Below are positions 16,272-24,536 of a stretch of DNA of 36,936 bases, one piece after another. The translations under genes and the position numbers were made by a program. Origin of the DNA: F23-D06 sp045600525 (lineage in GTDB: Bacteria; Bacteroidota; Bacteroidia; Bacteroidales; WCHB1-69); contig JAZRYC010000066.1 of assembly GCA_045600525.1 (NCBI GenBank), forward strand, positions 1-36,936, in the 5' to 3' direction. Position 1 is the stretch's first letter. Each line of letters opens with the position of its first letter. The notes below the pieces were generated by a model, which was not told the origin of the DNA, made no database searches, and saw only the letters and a program-made list of their open reading frames with translations.

Positions 16272-16694
16272 ATGAATCTGTTGAATAGACTTTCACAACG
16301 TTCCCCTCGTAATGAACGGACGTTGAAGGATCTTTCCAAATATCTTTCTCAGCGTTATGATCTGCTGAAACTGGAATTGCTGGAGAAGTCCTCTCAACTT
16401 ATTTCGGTGACGTTGTCTATGCTGATTGTTGTGGTTTGTGCCTTGGTGGTCCTCATTTATTTGTCCAATGCCCTCGTTAGTTGGCTGACCATTGCCTTGA
16501 ATGCAGGCTGGGCCTATACGATTGTCTGCGGCTTGTTCATACTTGTCATCGTTGTGGTATTTGTCACTAAGGACAAACTTTTTGTCAAACCGCTGATTCG
16601 CAAGTTCAGCTCCATTCTTTATAAGGAAAAGAATGACAATGTGGATGAGGATGTCTCTGTAATTGCTGACGAGAAAGGAGGTGACCGTGAGTAA
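16272..16694 (+). CDS. Phage holin family / YqjE-like membrane protein
   Basis: A 140-residue protein. The N-terminal 45 residues form an amphipathic, partly basic helix (NERTLKDLSKYLSQRYDLLKLELLEKSSQL). Two adjacent transmembrane helices follow (LSMLIVVVCALVVLIYLSNAL and WAYTIVCGLFILVIVVVFVT), and the cytoplasmic tail is acidic. This matches the YqjE/holin-X superfamily of non-phage membrane proteins. I use ATG 16272; a GTG at 16269 would add one residue. The last codons (E-K-G-G-D-R-E) also encode the strong Shine-Dalgarno of the next gene, whose start overlaps this gene's end by 8 nt. No phage genes are nearby, so a lytic role is unlikely. Confidence 0.72.
   Translation: MNLLNRLSQRSPRNERTLKDLSKYLSQRYDLLKLELLEKSSQLISVTLSMLIVVVCALVVLIYLSNALVSWLTIALNAGWAYTIVCGLFILVIVVVFVTKDKLFVKPLIRKFSSILYKEKNDNVDEDVSVIADEKGGDRE
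16672..16684 (+). promoter_or_regulatory. Unusually strong Shine-Dalgarno sequence (13-nt match to anti-SD)
   Basis: AGAAAGGAGGTGA at 16672-16684 is, over 13 nt, an exact complement of the conserved 16S rRNA 3' end (UCACCUCCUUUCU). It ends 2 nt before a GTG start (AGGAGG-to-start spacing 5 nt). Bacteroidetes genes normally lack such sites, so it decides the GTG start of the next gene and suggests special translational control. Confidence 0.75.
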
Positions 16695-16995
16695 GAAGAA
16701 AAAGGCACCCTTTAATACGTTGGAGGAAATTGCATTTAGAAAAGAACAGCTTCGTAGGCAGATAAGTCACCAAGAAGATGTTCTTGCTGATGATTTTGAC
16801 GCCTATCAGGAAGATGTGGATACCCTGAAACAACTTTGGTCTAGGGTGGTCAGTATTCGTAATCTACGGAAAAACAAGGTGGTGTCGGGACTTTCTGATG
16901 TGTCAAAATTTTCGGGCCGACCCGGTGTCTCAGCAGCCGTCTCCTTGGGAACGATGCTCGTGAAATGGCTTTGGAACAAACGTAGAAAATATTGA
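16687..16995 (+). CDS. Small basic hypothetical protein, GTG start behind a strong SD
   Basis: A 102-residue protein I do not recognise. It starts at GTG 16687 (S-K-K-K-K-A-P-F-N-T next), supported by the SD at 16672-16684; a TTG further upstream (16663) would sit before the SD. Seen: a lysine-rich start, a charged helix likely to form a coiled coil (LEEIAFRKEQLRRQISHQEDVL...), a central DFDAYQEDVDTLKQLWSRV helix, and a C-terminal weakly hydrophobic segment (GVSAAVSLGTMLVKWLW) ending in basic NKRRKY. This suggests a peripheral or single-pass membrane partner of the two membrane proteins before it. The start overlaps the holin-like gene by 8 nt, and a terminator follows. Confidence 0.7.
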   Translation: MSKKKKAPFNTLEEIAFRKEQLRRQISHQEDVLADDFDAYQEDVDTLKQLWSRVVSIRNLRKNKVVSGLSDVSKFSGRPGVSAAVSLGTMLVKWLWNKRRKY

Positions 16996-17059
16996 AATCT
17001 GCAAGAAATATTTGAACCGTAAGACTAAAATAGAGATGACGCTGGCAATAGAATTGGGG

Positions 17060-17095
17060 CATCGGCTGCGATTTAAATCGCAGCCGATGTTTTTA
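17060..17095 (+). terminator. Rho-independent terminator after the small-gene cluster
   Basis: A perfect 30-nt palindrome, arms CATCGGCTGCGATTT (17060-17074) and its exact complement (17075-17089), is followed by five T. It ends the YtxH-holin-GTG gene cluster 65 nt after its last stop. There is no A run on the other side, so it acts only on the plus strand. Confidence 0.92.
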
Positions 17096-17131
17096 TGTTG
17101 TCTGGAGAGGGATATTGAGTGGTAAAATATG

Positions 17132-17139
17132 TATCTTTG
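17132..17139 (+). promoter_or_regulatory. Bacteroidetes -7 promoter element for the C10 protease
   Basis: TATCTTTG followed by CGCCC, 22 nt before ATG 17162. It lies after an in-frame ATG at 17129, so transcription starts downstream of that ATG and the shorter start with the signal peptide is the real one. Confidence 0.75.
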
Positions 17140-17161
17140 CGCCCTTAAAAATTTGATATAT

Positions 17162-19309
17162 ATGAAAAAGTTTTTTATCCCTGTATTGACTATGTTCTGT
17201 ATGTTGTCTGTCGGAATGGTCAATGTACTTTTTGCACAGAGTGTATCGAAAGAGGAAGCTTATACGGTATGTAGCCGCTTCGTGAGTGAAAAATTTCCTG
17301 CTTCATCGGAAAAGTCCCAGGCCATTGAATTCCAAGAATTGATATTGGATGAAAATCAGCCGGCTCTTTATCGCTTTAGCGTGGGTGATGCTGGTTTCGT
17401 GATAGTTTCCGCCTCAAAAAAAACGCCGGCTGTGTTGGCTTATTCCACTGATCAGGCGTTTGAAATGATTCCTCCTGTGCGCGACTTGTTCCATCTCTAC
17501 AAACAAGAGATTAGAACCGCTGAAAAGGAAGAATGGATGCCCTCTAAGAAGGCAAATACTCAATGGAAAAAATATCTCTCTGAAGACTTTGCTCCACAGG
17601 TTCCTAAGGGAAACGACCAGACCTATCTACTAACGACCACTTGGAACCAGAATAAGTTCTACAATACCTATTGCCCGTGGGATGCGGGTGCCGGTTCCTA
17701 TTATGACTATCATGTGCCAAACGGCTGTGTGGCTCTTGCCTGCGCTCAGATCATGAATTATCATCACTATCCTGACCATGGTGTCGGCGTGACTTCCTAT
17801 ATGCCACAAGGCTATCCGCGCCAAACGGTTTATTTCTATCAGCAGACATATCATTGGGAAGCTATGTGCAATGCGCCCATGAATTATGCCAATGAGATTG
17901 CTAAAATCGCCCACCACATGGGAGTGTCCATACAGATGAATTATACGCCTGATGGTTCCGGCGCAAATACAGATCGCGCAAAGGACAAACTACGTGATGT
18001 GTTTAAGTATGATCCCATGATTTCCATTTACTATAGAGGAAATTATCTTGATACGGTCGTGAAGGAGTACATTGCCGCTTTGAAGGCTGAAATCGATGAT
18101 AAAAGACCTGTTTATTATTCTGGATGTACTCAGACGTTTGCTTCTTGTCATGCCTATGTGTTGGATGGATACGATGCCGATGAACTTTTCCATCTGAATT
18201 TCGGTTGGGGAGGAAGCTCTAATGGATTTTATGCTTTGGATAATTTTGTCACGGGAGGGTCTCACTGGGATTATCAATCGGAGGCAATTATGCACATTCA
18301 GCCAAGTCCTGTCAACCAACCTACGTATTCTACGGATGTGAAGCGCCTTACCGCATCTTTTGGTTATATTTTTGATGAGTCCCGTACGGCAAAACCTTAT
18401 CCGGCAAATCCGAATACGTCATGGATGGTGGCCGTCCCCGAAGCTACTTCTTATACTTTTTCTTTTGACCGCCTCGATCTTCGTCCAGATGTTGATTTTG
18501 TTACCATTTACAATGGACCTACTGTTGAATCTGGTGTGAAGGCAACGTTCACAGGAACGACTGTTCCGAGCGATATCTGCACTGTGGTGGCTGATAGTGT
18601 ATTGGTTACGTTTACCTCTAATGGTAGTGGCCCTGCTGAAAATACGGATTATTATGGGTTCCAAATGTCGTACCGTTCGCAGGTACCGTCCGCTTTTTGT
18701 GGTGAATTTTCCAATGTGAGCGATTGGAATGCCGTTATTACGGATGGATCAACGGAAGGTGTGAATTATCGTCCCCAGGCAAATTGCTCATGGAATGTTC
18801 ATTTGAACTATATTTCCGGTTATGCCTTTGCCTTCCCGAAGTTTGATCTCGGAAATGGCGATTTTGTGGAAATATATAATGCCACTACAAATCCTCCAAC
18901 ACTTTATAAAAGATTTGATATCAATGAACAACCACAAGGTGTTTATCAAGTTAATTTCTCCAATATGAAGGTTCGCTTTATATCTGATAATTGGGATCAA
19001 AATGACGGATTTAAAATGGAATACTACGCTATTGCCAGTGTGGATGAATTCAGTGGTATAGATGATTTGAATGTGTATCCTAATCCTGTTTCCGACAATC
19101 TTCATATTTCGTTTTCTCTAATGGAAGAGAGTGCGGTTGTCTGCCGATTGTTTGATGCGGCAGGAAAGGTGGTTGCAGTGAATTCGTTTGATGCTTTGAT
19201 GGGTGAAAATACCCAATCTATGGATGTTTCATCCTTGTCTCAGGGTTTCTATATGCTGGAGATAAATACAACGAAAGGAAAGACGATTCGCAAAATCATG
19301 ATTCAGTAA
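17162..19309 (+). CDS. C10 (streptopain-like) cysteine protease with CUB-like domains and T9SS sorting domain
   Basis: A 715-residue secreted protease. The start at 17162 gives a signal peptide (MKKFFIPVLTMFCMLSVGMV... ending FAQ); an ATG 33 nt upstream precedes the promoter box. A Spi-type propeptide follows (ALYRFSVGDAGFVIVSASKKTP), then the C10 domain with catalytic Cys189 (NGCVALACAQIMNYHHYP) and His330 (SCHAYVLDGYD), and LNFGWGGSSNGFY. Residues about 410-625 look like two tandem CUB-like beta-sandwiches (TSWMVAVPEATSYTF..., DFVTIYNGP; NCSWNVHL..., GDFVEIYNATT). The last 80 residues form a T9SS type A domain (LNVYPNPVSDNLHI, LFDAAGKVV, LSQGFYMLEI, RKIMIQ). Family members such as interpain and periodontain degrade host proteins. 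Substrates here are unknown. Confidence 0.94.
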   Translation: MKKFFIPVLTMFCMLSVGMVNVLFAQSVSKEEAYTVCSRFVSEKFPASSEKSQAIEFQELILDENQPALYRFSVGDAGFVIVSASKKTPAVLAYSTDQAFEMIPPVRDLFHLYKQEIRTAEKEEWMPSKKANTQWKKYLSEDFAPQVPKGNDQTYLLTTTWNQNKFYNTYCPWDAGAGSYYDYHVPNGCVALACAQIMNYHHYPDHGVGVTSYMPQGYPRQTVYFYQQTYHWEAMCNAPMNYANEIAKIAHHMGVSIQMNYTPDGSGANTDRAKDKLRDVFKYDPMISIYYRGNYLDTVVKEYIAALKAEIDDKRPVYYSGCTQTFASCHAYVLDGYDADELFHLNFGWGGSSNGFYALDNFVTGGSHWDYQSEAIMHIQPSPVNQPTYSTDVKRLTASFGYIFDESRTAKPYPANPNTSWMVAVPEATSYTFSFDRLDLRPDVDFVTIYNGPTVESGVKATFTGTTVPSDICTVVADSVLVTFTSNGSGPAENTDYYGFQMSYRSQVPSAFCGEFSNVSDWNAVITDGSTEGVNYRPQANCSWNVHLNYISGYAFAFPKFDLGNGDFVEIYNATTNPPTLYKRFDINEQPQGVYQVNFSNMKVRFISDNWDQNDGFKMEYYAIASVDEFSGIDDLNVYPNPVSDNLHISFSLMEESAVVCRLFDAAGKVVAVNSFDALMGENTQSMDVSSLSQGFYMLEINTTKGKTIRKIMIQ

Positions 19310-19331
19310 TGTAATAGTTCTTTTACACGAT

Positions 19332-20684
19332 ATGTTCCAACGTATTATTAGAGGTTGCGTTAAGTTAGTGCAGCGCTATCTTCCCGAGCCTTTTATTTTT
19401 GCTGTTATTCTGACTTTTTTAGCGGCGATTTTGGCTATGCCCATTTGTCGTCAAACGCCTTTGGAAGTGGTTGAGCATTGGGGAAATGGTGTGTGGGGGC
19501 TTTTGGCTTTTGCTATGCAGATGGCATTGGTCCTTGTATGTGGCTCAACCTTGGCGGCTGCTCCTGTTGTGAAACGTGGCATTAGTGCGTTGGCGTCAAT
19601 CCCCAAAAGTCCTGCAGGTGCTATTGCCCTCGTGACGGGCGTATCGGCCATTGCCTGTTGGTTGAATTGGGGATTTGGACTTATTGTGGGCGTGATTTTT
19701 GCCAAGGAAATTGCAAAGAAACTTTCCGGTGTGGATTACCGCCTGTTGATTGCTTCTGCCTATAGCGGCTTTGTGGTTTGGCATGCCGGTTTGTCTGGCT
19801 CCATTCCACTGACGATGGCAACCCCTGGCGATGCGCTCGCTAAGGCAACGAATGGTACACTGACAGAACCTATTCCAGTTTCACAGACAATACTTGACCC
19901 TCACAACCTGTGTATGGTGGCGTTGGTGATCGTTGCCCTGGTGGTAGTGAATGCGTTGATGCATCCAAAGAACGGGCAGGTCGTGACTGTTGACCCCTTG
20001 TTGTTGCAGGACTCCGACCCTGTATCGGCTGAAATTCCTGATACACCCGCTGAAAAGATGGAAAACAGCAGACTGCTTAGTTGGCTGGTGGCAGCCTTGG
20101 GTATAGGGTATTTGGTGCTAAAATTGTTTTTCAGAAATGGTACCTTGGATCTTAATTCTGTGATCATGCTGTTCCTGTTTGTTGGAATCATTTTGCATGG
20201 GACTCCGTTAGCGTATGTGCATGCTTTCACAAAGGCCGCTTCTGGTGCGGCAGGAATCCTGCTCCAATTCCCGTTCTATGCGGGTATAATGGGTATTATT
20301 ACAGGTGTTGGACATTCGGGTATTTGCTTTGGTACAGTGATTAGTGATGCCTGCATTTCAATATCCACTCCCACGACTTATCCCTTATTGACGTTTCTGT
20401 GCGCCGCTATATTGAATATGTTCGTCCCTTCTGGTGGTGGCCATTGGGCCATCCAGGCGCCAATTATGTTTGCTGCCGGTGCCAATTTGGGCGTTGATCC
20501 TGGTTTGACGGGTACAGCTATTGCTTGGGGTGACGCATGGACAAACTTGATTCAACCCTTCTGGGCAATTCCCGCTTTAGCCATCGCAAAGTTGAATGCC
20601 AAGGATATTATGGGATTCTGCATTATCGACCTTGTGGTTAGTGGTGCGATTATCTGTGCCGGCCTCCTGTTGTGGGCGATTTAG
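19332..20684 (+). CDS. atoE: Short-chain fatty acid transporter, AtoE family
   Basis: A 450-residue polytopic inner-membrane protein. The start MFQRIIRGCVKLVQRYLPEPFIFAVILTF is the AtoE/SCFA_trans pattern. Inside are WGNGVWGLLAFAMQMALVLVCG, WLNWGFGLIVGVIFAKEIAK, HAGLSGSIPLTMATPGD, FYAGIMGIITGVGHSG and FVPSGGGHWAIQAPIM, the conserved glycine-rich motifs of this carrier family. It probably moves short-chain fatty acids such as acetoacetate or butyrate; direction and substrate cannot be read from sequence. It follows the C10 protease by 22 nt without its own promoter box, so co-transcription is possible. It ends 6 nt from the convergent DUF4159 gene. Confidence 0.93.
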   Translation: MFQRIIRGCVKLVQRYLPEPFIFAVILTFLAAILAMPICRQTPLEVVEHWGNGVWGLLAFAMQMALVLVCGSTLAAAPVVKRGISALASIPKSPAGAIALVTGVSAIACWLNWGFGLIVGVIFAKEIAKKLSGVDYRLLIASAYSGFVVWHAGLSGSIPLTMATPGDALAKATNGTLTEPIPVSQTILDPHNLCMVALVIVALVVVNALMHPKNGQVVTVDPLLLQDSDPVSAEIPDTPAEKMENSRLLSWLVAALGIGYLVLKLFFRNGTLDLNSVIMLFLFVGIILHGTPLAYVHAFTKAASGAAGILLQFPFYAGIMGIITGVGHSGICFGTVISDACISISTPTTYPLLTFLCAAILNMFVPSGGGHWAIQAPIMFAAGANLGVDPGLTGTAIAWGDAWTNLIQPFWAIPALAIAKLNAKDIMGFCIIDLVVSGAIICAGLLLWAI

Positions 20685-20690
20685 CCAATC

Positions 20691-21335
20691 TTAGTAGGTG
20701 AATACGTATTGAATGATGTTTGCTCCCATTTGTAGGGCTTTGGTACGGGTACCTTCAGAATCCTTATGGACGATGTAGTCTTCCCATCCGTCTCCTAAGT
20801 CGCATTCGTAGGTAAAAAGAAAGACCATCCTCCCTTCCCAGAATAAGGCAAAGGCTTGTGGAGCTTTGTTGTCATGCTCATGAATTTTGGGGAGTCCATT
20901 GGGAAAATTATATTTCTGATGGAAAATAGGATGGTTGAAAGGTAATTCAACCATCTCTAGTTCAGGGAACACCTTTTTCATCTCTTTGCGAATGAAGTTG
21001 TTTAACCCGTAATTGTCGTCGGCGTGTAGAAAACCACCAGATATAAGGTACATACGCAGATTCTCGGCTTCTGCATCGCTAAATACAACGTTGCCATGTC
21101 CAGTCATGTGTACGTAGGGATATTGGAATAAGTCTGCACTTCCAACTTCCACAGTGGCTGGCTTAGGATCCAGCGACATTCCCAAATTGGCATTGCAGAA
21201 CTTGATGAGGTTGGGAAGGGAGGTCGGATTAACATACCAATCTCCACCGCCATTGTATTTCAATAAGGCAATCTGCTGGCCGGAAAGAGACCATGTGCAG
21301 AAGCTGATAATCATGAAAATCAGATATTTTTTCAT
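20691..21335 (-). CDS. DUF4159 domain protein (secreted)
   Basis: A 214-residue protein with a signal peptide when started at ATG 21333-21335 (MKKYLIFMIISFCTWSLSGQ). A longer upstream ATG at 21431 would run into the preceding gene and hide the signal. The mature protein matches DUF4159 (IALLKYNGGGDWYVNPTSLP, YPYVHMTGHGNVVFSDAEAENLRMYLISGGFLHADDNYG, HPIFH, EGRMVFLFTYECDLGDGWED). The fold is class I glutamine-amidotransferase-like without an evident catalytic triad. Function is unknown. It is 31 nt after the vWA protein, a recurring partnership in Bacteroidetes. Confidence 0.85.
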   Translation of the reverse strand: MKKYLIFMIISFCTWSLSGQQIALLKYNGGGDWYVNPTSLPNLIKFCNANLGMSLDPKPATVEVGSADLFQYPYVHMTGHGNVVFSDAEAENLRMYLISGGFLHADDNYGLNNFIRKEMKKVFPELEMVELPFNHPIFHQKYNFPNGLPKIHEHDNKAPQAFALFWEGRMVFLFTYECDLGDGWEDYIVHKDSEGTRTKALQMGANIIQYVFTY

Positions 21336-21366
21336 AAGGTTGAAAATACTGGATATTGAAAAACGA

Positions 21367-23463
21367 TTAGTAACCCCCGTTCCATTTTCTAAGGAACCAT
21401 TCAATGCCCAAAAGGAGAATGATGGCGGCAAGATACCAGGGAGAATTGAGCAGCATGGCGTATTTCTTTTGATAGGATGCTACGGGCTTGATATTCTCAT
21501 TAGCCTTGATTTCCTTCGCAATCTGCTGCATATCCTTCCTCGTATGGAATTTGCCGCTGGTGGCGGAGGAAAGGCTCTTCAGTAAGTCGTGGTCTGCTAT
21601 GAGGTTGGATGTCTCAAGAAGAATTTCCTGGACGGCAAATCTTCCACTTTTTTCCAGTCTTTTTCCACCGACTTGAGTGGTCGCTGTCCATGAATATTCT
21701 CCAACAGGCAGTTCTCCCATATTTAAATAGTAACCATTATTTTGTTTTGAGAATTGTGCGTCGTAGGTGGTGTCGCCATGACCTTTGATGACCATTTTGA
21801 CATCAGGCTCGTTGATGAGTTCGTAGCTGTCGTTGAACAACTCGGCCGTGAATTCCACAGGTGCATTTTCGGCGAAGACATCGGTGTGGCGAACGCGGAA
21901 TTGACTCTTGTCGCCTTTCGTGGCAAGATAGAGAGCCGTCTTATTGAGGATTTCATGAAAGGCTTCGTGATTTTCCGCATAGAGGTAGTTGTATAGCTTC
22001 CAAGTCCAAAATCCCGTGCCGGTGATGACACCGGAGCGTATGCCGTTTTGGTCGTTGAATACAATTAAAGGGTATTTGGTATCCACTCCGCTTATTTTTT
22101 GGTACATGAACACATTGGCGGATACGCTGCATTTATAGGTGCCGAAGATGGTCTTTATGGGCGGATAATTGACCAACATGCGTTGGGCTTCTTCTGAAAA
22201 AGTAAACGAAGTGAAATTCCCATTATACAGAGGCATGGCATTGTTCGTGAGGCTCTTGCTCTGTGTGACAGTCAAACCGGTATTGAGGGCGTTGAATCCA
22301 TTGAGGTCACTTTGTGCTCCTAATACGTACAGGGCTGAGGTCCCGCTCTTCCGTAATTGTGAGATTAGTCCTGAAGCTGAGTTTGCCGTGGAGGGTAGTT
22401 GATGGAGTATTACAAGGCTGTAGTCGGCGGGATTGCCGTGAAAATCTCCAACGGCACAGACTTCCACATCGTAGTTGTCGGTTAATTCTAACGCCTCTTT
22501 GATGGCAGCCACATCGGGATGTGGCGAATTGTAGATAATGGCAACCTTGTCTTTGGATTCAATTACTTCCACAAAGAATTGTACATGGTTGTTCTTATGG
22601 GTTACTTCACCATCAAGTTCGGTAAGTTCGGCACGATAATGATGAATGCCGGCGCTTTTAGCCTCAATGTTGAGTTTGATGGTTTCAAAATATTGGTTCC
22701 CGGAAAGAGACAACGTCTTGTGTAAAAGTTCTTCCTTCCCCTCAAATACGGTCAGTTCTGCGCTTTTGCCCGAAAGTTTGTTGGCGGCCACTTTTATCTC
22801 TACAGGGAAGAAATTGCCCTTGAAAGCCTGTTTGTTGTGCACTACGTCAGCAAAAAACAAGTCCGTCGTAAGCTCGGTGTTGCCAAGTCCTACCGTGTAA
22901 ACGGGATAGCTGGCCTTGGATGCCTTGTAGAAGGGATTGGCTCCAGTATTATAGATACCGTCGCTGAGGAGTATCATGGCCCCGACATTTCGGTTGGCAT
23001 ATAGCGTACTGATTTGATCGAAAATGGAGGACAGATTGGTGGATTTGTCGGAGAAGTCTATGTTGAGGGCTTCCTTTTCGCCAATGAGGTGGTCTTCATC
23101 GCCCGTAAGATAGGTCTTTACCTCGTATTTGTCTCCTAAGGCTGCGATCAGTTGCTGCACTTGTTGTGGGTAATCCTTGATATAATAGGCAGAATCCTTA
23201 TTGGAACGCAGTGATTCGCTGTTATCAATGGCGAAGATGATGAGGGGCTTGTCGGTGTGTTTGAGCGTTAGTTTGAGCATGGGCGCCAAAATCAGAAAGG
23301 CAATGAGGGACATGGCCAGTCCACGTAGCGCGGCCATAACGATTCTCGGCTTTTTCTCAAAGATGATATTCTCATTCTTGTAATAGAGAAAAAAAGCATA
23401 ACCAACCCCTAAGAGGATGATGAGCGGAAGAAACCAAAGCGAATATTGGGAAAGAAGAGCCAT
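21367..23463 (-). CDS. Membrane-anchored vWA-like protein
   Basis: A 698-residue protein. Two N-terminal transmembrane helices (LWFLPLIILLGVGYAFFLYY; MAALRGLAMSLIAFLILAPM) precede a von Willebrand A-like domain with a DxSxS metal site (AIDNSES, Asp80/Ser82/Ser84) and GAMILLSDGIYNTGANPF. A beta-sandwich region (about residues 200-300) follows, then a second Rossmann-like segment (KVAIIYNSPHPDVAAIKEAL, DYSLVILHQLPS). The C-terminal helix PWYLAAIILLLGIEWFL ends before RKWNGGY. The layout resembles BatA/BatB-like and glutamine-amidotransferase-like membrane proteins of Bacteroidetes. Function is unknown. It is 9 nt downstream of trpS and followed by DUF4159; a surveillance or protein-complex scaffold role in the periplasm is only an inference. 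Confidence 0.82.
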   Translation of the reverse strand: MALLSQYSLWFLPLIILLGVGYAFFLYYKNENIIFEKKPRIVMAALRGLAMSLIAFLILAPMLKLTLKHTDKPLIIFAIDNSESLRSNKDSAYYIKDYPQQVQQLIAALGDKYEVKTYLTGDEDHLIGEKEALNIDFSDKSTNLSSIFDQISTLYANRNVGAMILLSDGIYNTGANPFYKASKASYPVYTVGLGNTELTTDLFFADVVHNKQAFKGNFFPVEIKVAANKLSGKSAELTVFEGKEELLHKTLSLSGNQYFETIKLNIEAKSAGIHHYRAELTELDGEVTHKNNHVQFFVEVIESKDKVAIIYNSPHPDVAAIKEALELTDNYDVEVCAVGDFHGNPADYSLVILHQLPSTANSASGLISQLRKSGTSALYVLGAQSDLNGFNALNTGLTVTQSKSLTNNAMPLYNGNFTSFTFSEEAQRMLVNYPPIKTIFGTYKCSVSANVFMYQKISGVDTKYPLIVFNDQNGIRSGVITGTGFWTWKLYNYLYAENHEAFHEILNKTALYLATKGDKSQFRVRHTDVFAENAPVEFTAELFNDSYELINEPDVKMVIKGHGDTTYDAQFSKQNNGYYLNMGELPVGEYSWTATTQVGGKRLEKSGRFAVQEILLETSNLIADHDLLKSLSSATSGKFHTRKDMQQIAKEIKANENIKPVASYQKKYAMLLNSPWYLAAIILLLGIEWFLRKWNGGY

Positions 23464-23472
23464 TGTGATTGT

Positions 23473-24468
23473 TTATAAAGACTTGAATCCAATAATTTCG
23501 CGAACATCTTGTACAGTCTTGGCGGCACTTTCGCGGGCTCTTTCGGCACCTTCGCGAGCTACTTTGCTGATATATTCGTCTTTGGAACGAAGTTCCAGAA
23601 TACGTTCATAGATGGGTTGCGTGAAATTGATCATATCAACGGCCAACTGCTTTTTCATGTCACCATAGCGAATCTGGCAGCTCTGGTATTGGTCTTCAAA
23701 AAATTGGAGTGTGTCAGGCGTGGAGACGGCCTTCATAAGACTGAAGAGGTTTTCCACTGCTTGCGATTTGGGCTGGCCTGGTTCGGTAGGACCGCTGTCG
23801 GACACGGCGCGCATGATTTTCTTGCGTACTACTTCCGGTGTGTCGGAAAGATAGATGCAGGAGCCTTCATTGTCGGACTTGGACATTTTTGTTGAACCAT
23901 CCAAACCAGGTATTTTGATAAGCTCATTACCGAAATTGTAAGCAACGGGCAGCTTGAAATATTCATGCTTGTAGATGTGGTTGAATCGCTGGGCGAAGTC
24001 GCGCGTCATTTCCAGATGCTGCTCTTGGTCCTTGCCAACGGGAACCTTGTCGGCTCGATGCAAAAGGATATCTGCCGCCATGAGTACGGGATAGTTTAGA
24101 AGGCCCGCATTGACATTGTTGGGCTGACGGCGTACTTTTTCCTTGAATGAAGCTACGCGTTGCAATTCACCCACATATACGTTCATGGAAAGAAGCAGGC
24201 TGAGCTCGCAAACTTGTGGAACATCGCTCTGTACGTATATGGTGGCCTTTTCTGGATCAAGGCCGGCAGCTATATAGTCAATGAGCACGTTTTTGACGTT
24301 TGTGCGTAAGTCACCTGGGGTAGGGTGCGTAGTTAGGGAGTGATAGTCGGCAATGAAGAAGAAGCAGTTGTTCTCGTTCTGCATCTTGATAAAATTGCGC
24401 AGGGCGCCAAAATAATTGCCTAAATGTAAAAATCCGGTCGGTCTGATACCGCTGACAACTGTATCCAT
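23473..24468 (-). CDS. trpS: Tryptophan-tRNA ligase
   Basis: A 331-residue class Ic synthetase. VVSGIRPTGFLHLGNYFGAL (residues 4-23) carries the HIGH-type signature, ADYHSLTT follows, and KMSKS lies at residues 194-198 (GLDGSTKMSKSDNEG). DKVPVGKDQEQHLEMTRDFAQRFN is the tryptophan-binding block. Length is typical of short bacterial TrpS. It charges tRNA-Trp. It heads a three-gene run with the vWA and DUF4159 genes and has a clean -7 promoter element 24 nt upstream. No T-box or trp leader is visible. Confidence 0.97.
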   Translation of the reverse strand: MDTVVSGIRPTGFLHLGNYFGALRNFIKMQNENNCFFFIADYHSLTTHPTPGDLRTNVKNVLIDYIAAGLDPEKATIYVQSDVPQVCELSLLLSMNVYVGELQRVASFKEKVRRQPNNVNAGLLNYPVLMAADILLHRADKVPVGKDQEQHLEMTRDFAQRFNHIYKHEYFKLPVAYNFGNELIKIPGLDGSTKMSKSDNEGSCIYLSDTPEVVRKKIMRAVSDSGPTEPGQPKSQAVENLFSLMKAVSTPDTLQFFEDQYQSCQIRYGDMKKQLAVDMINFTQPIYERILELRSKDEYISKVAREGAERARESAAKTVQDVREIIGFKSL

Positions 24469-24492
24469 ATACTATATATTTATTAAGGGCGG

Positions 24493-24500
24493 CAAAGATA
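24493..24500 (-). promoter_or_regulatory. Bacteroidetes -7 promoter element for trpS
   Basis: Minus-strand TATCTTTG (forward CAAAGATA) followed by CCGCCC matches TAnnTTTG 24 nt before the trpS ATG. It sits in the 68-nt gap after the prmC stop; no convincing terminator for prmC is seen there. Confidence 0.75.
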
Positions 24501-24536
24501 CAAAATAAATGGCGAGAAAGGTTGTTTGTCCTTCTT

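Noticed and set aside
16272..16694. Phage holin (lysis) gene
   Set aside because: No other phage genes are present and the arrangement fits chromosomal YqjE/YtxH stress proteins.
17129..17161. Upstream in-frame ATG for the C10 protease
   Set aside because: It lies before the TAnnTTTG promoter box at 17132-17139 and would put a non-signal stretch in front of the signal peptide.
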